NCBI GenBank assembly: GCA_025093985.1
Contig: JACAAK010000006.1
Location: forward strand, 1,364,001-1,428,000
Direction: 5' to 3'
Origin: Calvatia gigantea
Lineage: Eukaryota > Basidiomycota > Agaricomycetes > Agaricales > Lycoperdaceae
Length of the DNA: 64,000 bases
The stretch's first letter is position 1; each line of letters begins with the position of its first letter. Below are positions 1 to 10,276 of this stretch, piece by piece. The position numbers were made by a program, and so were the translations under genes. Below the pieces are notes generated by a model. The model was not told the DNA's origin and ran no database searches. It saw nothing but the letters and a program-made list of their open reading frames with translations.

Positions 1-1
1 A

Positions 2-649
2 GCAGAAGACATCCAACATATCCTCAACCACTTATCCATCTCCGGTGCTAACGTCAAATCCATAATCGGAGTCTCACAAGGTGGAGCTACAGCACTCAGC
101 TACGCAGCCACATACAACAACAAGGTCCAAAGTATAGTCGTATGCGCCACTGCAGCGCGTACACCCGAAGGCAACAACGCCGCCTGGATGGAACGTATCC
201 AAATGGTCGGAGGAGACCAGTTGTCTGGTATGAAGCGTCTCGCAGACGCCACCGTATCCAGATGGTTCCCTCCCAGGTCCAAAGTCTCTCCGCAAGATGA
301 AGAAAATAGCACGAATCCCAGAGCGACGTGGATAGACAAACTGGTTAGGGAGACTAAAGTCGAGGGTTTTGAAGCCGGTGCTCGGGCATTAGGGGACTAC
401 GATACAGTCTCTGGTGGGATTATGAATAGCGAGGTCCAGAATGTGTTGCTTTTGGCCGGGAGTTTGGATGGTGGTGGTAAAGTCGGTGAGTCGTTGCGTC
501 GATTTGGCGAGGAGTGGAATAGAGAAAGGAAGAAACGAGGACTGAAAGAGGTGGAGTATGTTGAAGTCGAGGGCTCAGGCCATTTACCAATGGTGGACGA
601 GCCTGAGGTGTTTTGGGGCCTTGTCTCGGAGTTTTTGGAGAAGTTTTGA
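2..649 (+). CDS. alpha/beta-hydrolase fold protein, 3' part (5' end outside the window)
   Basis: The reading frame is open from the first bases of the window to a TGA at 647-649, so the N-terminus is missing. The nucleophile elbow GVSQGG lies about 22 residues into the visible part, followed by ALSYAATYNN. This is the G-x-S-x-G turn of serine alpha/beta hydrolases. A candidate acid is in LLLAGSLDGGG and the catalytic histidine is probably in GSGHLPMVDEPEVFW near the C-terminus. Spacing and context resemble the homoserine acetyltransferase (MetX)-like branch common in fungi, but the substrate cannot be told from the sequence. No intron is needed in the visible part. I am sure of the fold; the enzyme name is open. 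Confidence 0.75.
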   Translation, partial: AEDIQHILNHLSISGANVKSIIGVSQGGATALSYAATYNNKVQSIVVCATAARTPEGNNAAWMERIQMVGGDQLSGMKRLADATVSRWFPPRSKVSPQDEENSTNPRATWIDKLVRETKVEGFEAGARALGDYDTVSGGIMNSEVQNVLLLAGSLDGGGKVGESLRRFGEEWNRERKKRGLKEVEYVEVEGSGHLPMVDEPEVFWGLVSEFLEKF

Positions 650-1664
650 AACGGAATATCGGTGAAGAAGTATGTATATAGTGTATGACTGTACTGTTCG
701 TTGACGGCCGACATTAGGAATAATAAAGTGGGCGCAAAGCAGACGAATTTGACGTCATGTATCAATATATCGTATCTCATCAAACATGAGCGCTTGGGCC
801 GTGAATCCAAAGCGCCTTCAGCGCGAAAGTGGTTGGGACAAAAGAAGGTATTAGTGTCTTTCAGGTATTCTCTTAAGGAAGATCCCGAGGAGACGATCCC
901 GAGGAGCATAGGGCCTGTTTTCATCGCGATGTGACGTTAAGCGCACTCACGAGTTGTCTCTTCCCCGATCGTCTGTGATGAACCTGAAGAAAATCAAGGG
1001 ACGATGATCACACTCTCAAACTCATGTGGGTCATCCTGAGAGAATCATACAATGCCGGACACAAATGCACGTTAGCAGTGCCACCCAAGACCAACGATTG
1101 ACGTCAAAACCCCAGAGAGGTGAGCTGCAACCCCCGGAAACAAACCATCAGGACGGCACTATATTTTCACATACATGTCGGCGTCGGTAATTAAACGACA
1201 CATCAAAAAAGAACTCGTTGGCACAGAATGTCATAGGGGTCTAACTTCGCAATGACATTTTAGAATGTTACTTGTGGTTAAGTATAACTCTTCGCTACGC
1301 CACAAACAATTTTGTTCAACCGGCATAATCGCATCCTCGGATATATCGCAAAAAAAGCCAAAACAGTGCCAATTTTATACACCTTGGATGATGCGATAAC
1401 AATCAGACGTCATGTCATGGATTGGTTTTTATCTTCTCCCGGATTTATGGGTTTGTGGATGGAGACGCGATAATACCGGGGGTGGAGAGCCCGTGCGCTG
1501 GGGCAGCCAGTTAGACGGTTGACGGATGACGGCTTCCGTGGCTCCAACAAAAGTAAAAATACGCCCGTTCCACGATGTAGTACCGCCCAGTGGGGGGGGG
1601 AGCAAGCGAACTTCGATGATGAATAGTCTTGGCTCTGATGATGAACACGGATCGGTTCGAATTT
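650..1664. other. intergenic, no gene seen
   Basis: About 1 kb between the convergent hydrolase gene and the end of the MED8 gene. Short open frames here have no recognisable domain and no consistent splice structure. It holds a run of nine G around 1591-1600 and presumably both 3' UTRs. Confidence 0.5.
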
Positions 1665-2654
1665 TTACTGGCTTGTAATATCGGCATCAACTGGAGTATT
1701 ACCTGCCCCACTACCAGGAGCGGAAAACAGACCAGGGGATTGTCCAGTCTGATTGACGAGTTCGCCCTCGACATTAGCTTGGTCCTCATCATCATCTTCC
1801 GAGCTCCCCTGTTCATCGTCTTCGTCACTCTTTACCCCCATCATAACTTCGTCAGGTCCAGAAACGCCAGGCGCGCCGGCTGAACCACCCCCAGCTGCTG
1901 CAAGCCCGAACCTAGGGTCCCAGTCCAATTCCTCAGGTTCCTCAACCTCAACCTCGACTCTCTGCTTCCACTCGAACTTTTCCCGCAACATTGTTACAGC
2001 GCGCACGGCACGATCGACGCGCCGATCATGGGCCTCTCTGATCTCAACACACTCCCTCAAGACGTCCTCGTATTCCGGTTTTTTAGGCTGAGCATGATAC
2101 CCGAAGCCGTTGGTAGGTGCAGCAGCAGCAGCAGAGGGGGGTGCACCCAGTACACCAAGAGAGCCGCGCGTAGTCATATGTTCAGCTAGTCGCCTGACGG
2201 TCTCATTTTCCATTTTTAGCACGTCCAGAGTCTGTTGGGTGCGCAGTAGAGGAGCAGCCTCGGTATCGAGCTCCTGCTCTGTCATCCCAGCCATGGGGTG
2301 CATAGCTATACGTTCATAGATGTTATGCTGTGTTGTTGGTCCGCCTATATAAGCGGGACGAACAGTCTGGGTTGCGAGGAGGGCATTGGAGAAGTTGAGA
2401 GTCTGAGAGAGGAGAATGTTGTATTTCGAAAGGATATCTGGCCAGGGGGGCATTGCTGCCATGTCGCCATTTTTAATTGTCCAGGCAAGGGCATTGATAG
2501 ACTCGATAATCTGGGTGGCTTTAAACTTGAGAGATTCCAACTGGGCGACGGGAAGAGGCGCTGGGGTCAGCGATGGGCTGCTGGGGTCCGCCTGCTGCAT
2601 AATGATCTCGGTGTGTGTGCCAAGGGGGACAATGTGTGGCGCCGACTCGGACAT
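1665..2654 (-). CDS. MED8: Mediator of RNA polymerase II transcription subunit 8
   Basis: MED8 is a head-module subunit of the nuclear Mediator complex and bridges activators to RNA polymerase II. The N-terminal part reads LESLKFKATQIIESINAL, then MPPWPDILSKYNILLSQT, then a segment ending NFSNALL. This is the conserved helical MED8 core. The middle is charged and probably coiled-coil, and the tail is rich in Asp, Glu and Ser (SDEDDEQGSSEDDDEDQA), as in fungal homologues. The frame is unbroken. I took the ATG at 2654 (MSESAPHIVP). A shorter start at 2600 (MQQADPSSPS) is also plausible, because homologues begin only a few residues before the LESL core. A splice donor-like GTGAGT lies upstream at about 2693, so a further 5' exon cannot be excluded. 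Confidence 0.8.
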   Translation of the reverse strand: MSESAPHIVPLGTHTEIIMQQADPSSPSLTPAPLPVAQLESLKFKATQIIESINALAWTIKNGDMAAMPPWPDILSKYNILLSQTLNFSNALLATQTVRPAYIGGPTTQHNIYERIAMHPMAGMTEQELDTEAAPLLRTQQTLDVLKMENETVRRLAEHMTTRGSLGVLGAPPSAAAAAPTNGFGYHAQPKKPEYEDVLRECVEIREAHDRRVDRAVRAVTMLREKFEWKQRVEVEVEEPEELDWDPRFGLAAAGGGSAGAPGVSGPDEVMMGVKSDEDDEQGSSEDDDEDQANVEGELVNQTGQSPGLFSAPGSGAGNTPVDADITSQ

Positions 2655-3800
2655 CCATAATGGTGGGTTACAAAAACATAGACAAATACTCACATAGACA
2701 GGTAATCATCTCGACACCCTGACAGCACGCTCACTCTGTGCCCTTCATTCATTTCCTCTGCATGAACAATCCAGCAACCTTTGAACAGACCCCGAGATCC
2801 TTGCTCCCAACCCCACACGTAAACGTCATAATAAGTTCAGTCCCTTTTTGTACCCATCCCTAGATACCTCTGCACCTGCAAAGCAGTTCCTATGTCGTCA
2901 CTTGAAAAGCTTGACAGCTTGGACGGGTTTCGCGTTCGGTTCGAGACCCTTACCACCCAAGTAATAATAACAGTACCCGCATGTAACTTCCCGTTCCAGA
3001 TCCGACCTATCTTACTGGTTCGTGATCTTAAGGCCTCTCAAACACCCTGCCCTTGGGACAGAACGAGGAAATTGAACTTACATCCGCTCAATCAGGGCCC
3101 TGGAACCCAACAAAGTCACAGGGACAACATAGATCCTCCGTTCATTGCGAAATCTTCAACCTGAGGCGAGAACATCAAGGGGGCGACGACTTGGTCCTTA
3201 GCTTCGCATTCGAGGCATTCAAGATCATCGGTGGCAGGGTCGGATGATCCTCATCAGTACTTAATATTAATACTCATCCAGAAAGTATACACAGTGAGCC
3301 GGACATATCGATTTGGAAAGACAGGACCCTTCCTGTGCGCAGGTTATCCTAATACAGTCACATCCAACCCAGTTCACAAGTTGCATCACACAAACTCTCG
3401 GTTGGAACCCAAAAAGCTGTTTCCAACAAACTCCGCCTATCCAACTGGCCATCGTCCGGTTTCCAGCCCCGTTTACCGCTTTTGCACCCCCGCACACACA
3501 AACATACATGTTATTTCCGGTACACGGCAGGGATCATATCAGCCGTCCCCTCCCTACAAGCCACACTATATCTCGCACTCCGTTTTTTGATGTGACCCCC
3601 CTCCCCAACCCACAAGGGAACCCTTAAGCGTGAAACTTGTCTGGCGGGCCTTCATATACCCGCTATAACAAAACCCCAGCGTCTGATATTTCTTTTCTTT
3701 TCCAACGTAACCCCACCCCCTCCCACCCCTTTTCCTTCTTTATCTCTTTCTCCTTCCTCTTCACCATTCGCCTCTTTCTCCCTCTCTCTCTCTCTCTCTG
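2655..3800. other. divergent intergenic region between MED8 and the P450 gene
   Basis: About 1.15 kb between two divergently transcribed genes, so it must contain both promoters. Several open frames on the plus strand (2892-3627) carry no recognisable motif and I regard them as chance. The last 150 bases before the P450 start are strongly pyrimidine-rich, typical of fungal promoter/5' UTR sequence. Confidence 0.45.
3782..3799 (+). repeat. CT microsatellite directly before the P450 start codon
   Basis: A run of CT dinucleotides ends one base before the ATG at 3801. It continues a longer pyrimidine tract from about 3690. It is probably part of the 5' UTR/core promoter and could vary in length between strains. 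Confidence 0.7.
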
Positions 3801-6256
3801 ATGTCCTCTACAAACACGATAGTTGGCCTTTCGGCCTTGGTGTTCACTGTGTTGCTATGCCTTCGGAAGCCCAAAAGGACCCTGCCTCTTCCACCAGGGC
3901 CCAAGAAGTGGCCCTTTATCGGAAATCTGCTACAGCTACCCACGTCTTTCGAGTGGGAGACTTATGCACATTGGAGTGAAATTTATAGTACGTCTAGACC
4001 TTTCCTTCTCTCGTGATTATTTTATTAACTCGCTGGCTATCAACACCTCAGAGTCGGACATCCTCCATGTCAACGCTGCGGGTTCATCTATTATCATTGT
4101 CAATTCCTGGAGAGCGGCATATGATCTCTTTGAGAAAAAATCCAGCCTCTATTCTAGTCGGTAAGCCAACATACAGGGAACAATCACACACACGGCTAAC
4201 TAATCTGATTGGTTTCCGCAAAAAGCGCGAACAATCAAATGGTGCTTCTGTGAGTGGCGAAAAGAAATTTATTAAAGAAGCAAAGAACCTGTTGCTCACG
4301 GCAACGCAAAAAAATGTTGCGTATTTTCTTTATCCACACAGGTCCGGTTGGGAGTGGCTCTTCGGTTTTATGCCATACGGAGAAGCATGGTTGGTGCGCC
4401 GGAAGTTGTTCCAAAAACATTTCCACCCTCTTGATCATGCGAGCCACCATCCGCGTGAACGGGAATATATCCACAATATGTTGCGCAGTTTTCTTGAAAC
4501 ACCGGAAGATTTCATGGATCATATACGGTAGTAAGTTTACTATCTTCCTTGCTGGATTTGGATTCGCCTCTGGGTTTTAAGCTCTAACGACCCACTTTCA
4601 AATATAGTATGATGGGGGCTATCACGATTTCGCTCGGCTACGGTATTGAAGTCAAACCCAATGACCCCAATATTATGATTGCGGATGAAGCAGTAAAAGG
4701 ACTCGCGGGAGCAGCCAACTTCAGCGGTTATCTCGTCAATTCAATACCCATACTCAAGTACGTGCCGTCATGGTTCCCAGGAGCAGCATGGAAGAAGCAA
4801 GCGGAGATTTGGTACGATTGGACGATGAAAATGCGGGATATCCCTTTTGAGAAATCCCTACAACAGTTGGTGAGTACCCCTCATTGCGGTGGCCTCTCCC
4901 TCCCCGCGCTACTTGATACGTTTTTCCGGCGATGACTAAGGACTTCTTTGTCGGTTCAAACTAAAGGCCGAAGGAACAGCGGCGCCCTCGCTTGTGACAA
5001 ATTGTGTTACGGGTCTTGAAGGGAGCGAGGACCGGGAACATCAGATGACAGTCATCAAGGATACAGCAGGCAACTTCTTCGTCGGTGCGTCGGCGTTTCA
5101 CTCACAATGTTGCGTTCTTTTCGGGCAGTCTATTAACAGTTCTCGCCCCACCCCAAATTTCTATCATAGGCGGTGCTGATACGACCGTATCTGCTATCAA
5201 CACGTTCTTGCTTATGATGGTGTGTCATCCGGAGATCCAGGATAAGGCACAGGAGGAGCTCGATAGGGTGATTGGGAAAGGCCAGCTGCCTGATTTTACT
5301 GATGAGGTGGAGTTACCGTATATCAGTGCACTGGTGAAGGAAACACTGAGGTGTGATGTTACCGTTTCTTCCATCTCCTTTAGTCGTGTTTCTGATCCGT
5401 GGATTTTCATGTGTCTTTCCCCCACAGATATCAGGCCATCACCCCATTCGGTGCGTCCCTTTGAGCTATGTAAGAGAAATGACGTGGGGGTTTGATTGTT
5501 TGTTCGGTTGATTGACAGCTATACCGCACTACCTGACAGAAGACGACGAGTACAACGGGTATCATCTACCGGCGGGGTCGGTCGTCCTTGGAAATGTCTG
5601 GTTCGTATACACGTCATACTTAAGGTTTCAAGCCAACAAAAGCGCAACAAACCAACTGATTGCTTCTCAACCTATGTGTGCAGGGCTATCACACATGACA
5701 AGGAAGATTACCCTGAACCACTCGAGTTCAAGCCAGAACGATTCCTCAGAGACGGAAAACTCAACCCAGAGGTGCGGGAACCCATTGCGGCATTTGGATT
5801 TGGTCGGAGGTAAGTATGTGACACATGTCGCTGTCGTGCTCTTTGTGTGCTCGGTTGTCCCATCCCCATACACATACGCACATGGCGACGACTTTACCTC
5901 TTCTTGTCTTCTCGGTCTGGCCCAGCTGATGACGTCCCCTCCCTTCCTTGTTTGTTTTTTTACAGGATATGTCCAGGAAGGCACATCGCTACCTCATCAC
6001 TATTTTTGAGCATCGCTTCGATCTTGTCTGTGTTTAGACTGGAGAAGGCGATTGATGACCACGGTAATGCGATCGAGCCATCGAAAAAGTACATCTCTGC
6101 ATTCATTCTGTATGTGTTGTCATGTCAAGGGTCTGTCTATGCGTCACCGCTCATTATTTTTGACTTTTGAACAGACATCCTACACCCTTCAAGTGTAGCA
6201 TCAAACCCCGGTCCAAGGAGGCAGAAAGATTAATCAGATCAGTCTCGGAGTCGTGA
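3801..6256 (+). CDS. cytochrome P450 monooxygenase (fungal, CYP2-clan-like)
   Basis: ER-bound heme-thiolate monooxygenase, substrate unknown. Twelve exons: 3801-3987, 4052-4160, 4226-4249, 4342-4530, 4608-4869, 4967-5084, 5170-5350, 5428-5450, 5519-5600, 5684-5809, 5966-6109, 6175-6256. Together they are 1527 nt, 508 residues, the usual P450 length. An N-terminal membrane helix (residues 6-22) is followed by the proline hinge LPLPPGPKKWPFIGN. The I-helix motif is GGADTTVSA, the K-helix ExxR is KETLR, the PERF motif is KPERFL, and the heme loop is FGFGRRICPGR with the axial Cys. Exons of 24 and 23 nt are required: without the first, the stretch between SSLYSSR and SGWEWLFGF loses nine residues. 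All phases agree, so the gene looks intact. No other biosynthetic gene is adjacent. Confidence 0.93.
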
Positions 6257-6509
6257 ACCGCGAAGTGAACCAGCTGGGGGAGTAAGGAACGTGTGGATAT
6301 CTTAATTAACTGACTATTTTGTGACATTTAACTGGCCTACTTGTTTGATCGACGCAGCCCATGGGGAGATGTAAATGTACATAGCTTACTTGCGATACTT
6401 GTGACATTATGGCATGTGACTGTCGTCCTGACTCTTTGCGTCACTCTTTGAATCGAACAACACAGGGATTTGTTCGCCTCCAGTCCAAGTCATTTCCAAA
6501 CCCCCAACC

Positions 6510-7489
6510 ATGCTCTACAATATGTCTCTTACTCTCGCTAGACGCGTCGTATTATTTCCAGTTGTCTCGCGTCCTATTTTGACGCGTTCCATTGTGTCCA
6601 CTCCTCATGTTGCTTTCCCCGCACGGTCGGCAACAACAAAGTCTACAAAGTCGACAACCAAGACTGCGGCCAAGCCCAAATCTGCAGGCAGCAAGCCAAA
6701 GAAAGCCACAAAGAAAGAAAAGAAAGGTAATCACCCTGCTTTTATACGCATATATTGATGCTTAACAACGCCCGAACGAACAGTAACCTTCCCTAGGAAG
6801 GACCTAGTCGTCCCGCCGAAGCCCGCAATGACACCATTCATCGTATTCTCGGTGGAGGAACGCACACAACTTCCTAAACCAGGTTCTCTTCAAATTGCAC
6901 AAGTTCAAGCCAAAGAAATTGGGCAGAAATGGAAAACCCTTGGGGAAGAAGAGAAGAAGGTCTGCCTCCGCGTTTGCTACCTCCGAATTATACCCCACCT
7001 ACAGTCTCCTTAGGTCTACGAAGCTAGGGCCGCCGAACAGAACAAAAAGCTTGCCAAGGAGTTCAACGAATGGCTTGCAAATATCGACTCGAAGGTTTTC
7101 AATGAAATCAATAAAAGGAGAAAGGCTGCTGGCAAACCCAAGATTATTCGACCCCGCGAAGGCCCCAAACCCCCTGTACCTGCCTTCTTCCAGTGCGTGA
7201 CCCCCGCTGCGTCGTCCCGCATATATTTATCAGACTTTCTGTCAGATTCCTTGTCAAGTTCAAGATTGATAATCCTTCACTCCCTACGCAGGAGGCTAGT
7301 AAGCAAGGTGGTGCCGCATGGCGCACGCTCTCCCCAGAGGAGAAGCAGGTATGCCATGTTTAGGGTTTCCCATTTGGTTTTTGATGAGGCTAATTTTAAT
7401 CCTAGCCATACGTTGATTCTGCCGAGGCAGACAAGAGGGCGTATCTGCTTGAGCGAGGTGCATATGACGCAGCTCAGCAGTCTGTATAA
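6510..7489 (+). CDS. mitochondrial HMG-box protein (Abf2/mtTFA-like), two HMG boxes
   Basis: Probably packages mitochondrial DNA. Five exons: 6510-6726, 6784-6959, 7014-7192, 7246-7348, 7406-7489, giving 252 residues. The N-terminus is Arg/Ser-rich without acidic residues (ARRVVLFPVVSRPILTRS), as expected of a mitochondrial presequence. A Lys/Thr/Ala-rich linker follows (TKSTKSTTKTAAKPKS). Box 1 is about residues 80-150: KPAMTPFIVFSVEERTQ, then IGQKWKTLGEEEKKVYEARA. Box 2 is about residues 170-250: PPVPAFFQFLVKF, then GGAAWRTLSPEEKQPYVDSA. The start at 6510 and an in-frame ATG at 6522 are both possible. Organisation matches yeast Abf2 and other two-box mitochondrial nucleoid proteins. A nuclear role is less likely given the presequence. 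Confidence 0.82.
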
Positions 7490-7591
7490 CCTATGACTTA
7501 TCTTATTATTTGCATGAACGTAACGAGGGCGCAACTTGTTATCCTAATCAATTTCCCGTTCTGAAAACCACATTCCTTTTTCTTTTTTGAG

Positions 7592-8802
7592 CTAATAACA
7601 TGGCGCATCCTTCAAAGCATCAACACTATCAAGAACAGTCTTCTCACACCATGCTCTCTTCTCTTTCAGCTCGTCTTCATCTCCCAACTCCCGAATTTCG
7701 TACAATACCAACAACGCTAGAAACAGGTCGTACCATATCCTCTTGGTGTTCTGTCGCGGGAATATTGTTAGTGCACCACCGCCGCCTCCAATGTATCCCT
7801 CCGCCATGGCTTTACTCGGGTTGGGGGGTATAAAGAAACTTTCAAGAAGAGGATCTCCCCAAAGTGCATGTGCAGCACCAGGCAAAATAGCTGCGATCTC
7901 GAAAGACCAGGGGTCATCCTGACCAACAGCCCTCGCAATGAAAAGGTCATCCTCCGATCCAGTCACCCATACCAAACTCGGTACCTCAACATCATCAAAG
8001 AGAGAAAACCCAATTGCACGAGAATGGTATAACCTAATCTTCTCATAAGGAATCTCGAAATCAACCTTGATATCCCCCTTTTCGAAATGCGAAACCAGGC
8101 CCTCTAGAAGGGTTGTAAATGTTTCTTGCCAGGTGTATGAAGGATCTTTAGGTTCTTGCAGTAAGGGAACGCCAAACCAATCATTTCGGACGTTCGTATG
8201 TAGCTGCCCGAGGAGTTTACCCAACTCGAGGTCGATGAACGCAGCAGTTTTTTCGGAGAATAAACCGAGTTTACGAGCATCGGCAATGGAAAAGAGGTTG
8301 TCGGACGTGGTACGCATCGTGCCAGAGAGGAGGAAGTGGTATGGGACCAATGAGAGTGAGGTATCGAGGATAGACTCCGTGAGGGGTATTTCGGTCTTTG
8401 ATCGGATGAGGTTCAGAAGGTTGTGGATCACTGGGAGAGTATTGGGACGGTATTCGACTGGGGATGTTGTCGGGGATGCAATTGTGAGGAAACAGGCGCT
8501 GGGCTGGCCTGATGACCCCGAATCAGCGACTAGGTCTATAATGTACGTCCTCGTGCTTGCAGTGAAGCTGCAACCCACGAGTTAGTTAAAATTACCAGGG
8601 CTGGTTGCACGTTTGCCATAGGGATACCGCACCTGTAACCTTTACTCCTTATTTCGGAGACTTTGGAAACAGCAGTCTTTTCATGTCCAGGCAACAGTTT
8701 GCGCACAATTAGCTGGGCTTGTTCGGGTGTAATCTCAAGTGTGGTGGAGAAGGGTCGCTGCAACGTGTTGGATGTTTCAGGTTTTGTTGTTGGTTCCGAC
8801 AT
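7592..8802 (-). CDS. aminoglycoside-phosphotransferase-fold protein, divergent, possible pseudokinase
   Basis: Two exons, 8802-8633 and 8567-7592, give 381 residues. The layout fits the APH/choline-kinase-like fold: an N-lobe with the substrate-like strand SFTASTRTYIIDL, a region ending in LGKLLGQLHTNV, and a C-terminal stretch with HALWGDPLLESFF, which matches the W/GDP motif after the metal-binding Asp. In ordinary family members the catalytic loop reads H-G-D-x-x-x-x-N. Here the equivalent place reads SLVWVTGSEDDLFIA, without the His-Gly-Asp. The metal-binding DW(E) is also not obvious. I infer a diverged, perhaps non-catalytic member of this large basidiomycete family. No partner is evident nearby. 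Confidence 0.55.
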
Positions 8803-9386
8803 TATCCAGCGTGGCGTTGTGGGTGTTAAGATGTGTAGCCGACAGGAAGATGGATCAGAAGATCAATAAGGGACAAAAGCCTAGACCAACGCATCTTTTA
8901 GGGGTCCTTCTCCATCAATTGCAGTACCAGGGTGTGATCCTGTCGTAATTCTTAAAATAGCTAAATGTGGTTGTTTAAATAGCTGATGTCGGACCTCCGA
9001 ATATTATACAATGTTCTTGCAAGGAGTTTAGTGCGCTATCTGAATATTCGAAGCACCGTTCTTCAGGACGTCGCGTAGCCGCACATCCAACGCCCAAATT
9101 TTCAAGTTTACGGGGTGACACAGAATCACCCATCAGAAGTGTCCTACTGAGTAGCTTCCAAGACAACCCACAGTTGTACCCAGACAAAAGAATCAACGCT
9201 GAGACTAGAATACAGAGGAACTAACTTGGACGGCGATCGATGGTCAGTCGACATAATTGAACGCAACTACATCGCCCACAATGACCCTACCTAGCGCCGA
9301 TTTTGCTGACGAAGGCGGCGCGCAACACCCGACACTTCGGAGTGCCCCCGGCCGATAGTACAATACTTACCGAACAAAGTCTAGTT
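8803..9386. other. intergenic, nothing recognised
   Basis: About 580 bases upstream of the APH-like gene. Contains its promoter; no protein motif or RNA gene was recognised on either strand. Confidence 0.4.
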
Positions 9387-9771
9387 GTGGCACCGGATTT
9401 GTTTTCAAGACATACAAGACCTTGAACACGAAAAAGGTGTTGCTACTTCCCGAGTTGTTGCACCACGAGGTACCCGATGAACAGCGCCCTGGTCGTGCAA
9501 TCATTTAGAAAGCAGTCACGGGATAGATTTCGTGGATCTCGGTCTTAGCAAAACCCAGATCAGTTTCACGGTCATCATTGTAATATTGTAATAAATCTCC
9601 CGGTGTTCTCTTTGCCTACAAAAACGACTCATGTGGGCTAGGAGATTGAATGGGATAAAGGACCTACGGAAAGTGCTCGCTGACTATCGAATCAACCTGA
9701 CAAGCCGGTCACGATGCGGTCCCGGTGAATAACACATGAAGTGGGCATCAAGAGGATGTTGTGGATTTCTT
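9387..9771 (+). repeat. diverged direct repeat, copy 1
   Basis: First of two adjacent imperfect copies of about 385 bp. Both contain, in order, a GTGGCACC start, ACCTTGA(A/G)CACGAAAAAGG, a CCAGATCAGTTTCA stretch, GACTCATGTGGGC or its variant, and GGTCACGATGCGGTC, and end near AGGATGTTGTGGA. Frames in the copies are broken, so I do not call a gene. Confidence 0.7.
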
Positions 9772-10150
9772 GTGGCACCCATTTTGTTTTCGTGACCTTC
9801 GAGACCTTGAGCACGAAAAAGGCGTTGCCTCCCGAGCTGCGCGCCACGCGGTACCTGATGCACAACGTCCTTGTCGTGCATCATTTGAAAAGCGGTCACG
9901 AGGGCGGGTTTCTGCATCTTAGGCTTCGGGAGAGACCAGATCAGTTTCATAGTAAGAAAGGGCCGTTACGAATCTCCTGGTGTTCCTTCCTTGCCCACAA
10001 AATTGATTCATGTGGGCCAAAGCGATAAAATACCCACAGAAGATGCTCGCGGACTACCAAATCATCATGACGAGTCGGTCACGATGCGGTCTCGCTGAAC
10101 AACACGTTGTATGTAGTCTGTGCATCAGAAGAATGTTGTGGACCTCTCAG
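9772..10150 (+). repeat. diverged direct repeat, copy 2
   Basis: Second copy, offset 385 bp from the first, ending at GAATGTTGTGGACC about 125 bp before the first candidate start of the AAA-ATPase gene. A 95-residue open frame over this copy (9741-10028) has no recognisable domain. The pair is a tandem duplication of unknown origin, old enough to carry many substitutions and small indels. Confidence 0.65.
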
Positions 10151-10276
10151 CAGGGGATAACAAAGCGAGGGTGGCCACACACCTTCAAGTAGGGGGGATT
10201 TGACATAAAAGGACCTTGGTTTTCGGACTGACGATAGCTCGCCCCCCTTTGACTGTCAATCGGCGCCACATACACC

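Noticed and set aside
2892..3627. Several overlapping plus-strand open frames upstream of the P450 gene
   Set aside because: No domain, no consistent splice sites, and the region is a divergent promoter. Likely chance frames in GC-balanced intergenic DNA.
3801..8802. A secondary-metabolite cluster around the P450
   Set aside because: Neighbours are MED8, a mitochondrial HMG-box protein and an APH-fold protein. No synthase, cyclase or transporter is present.
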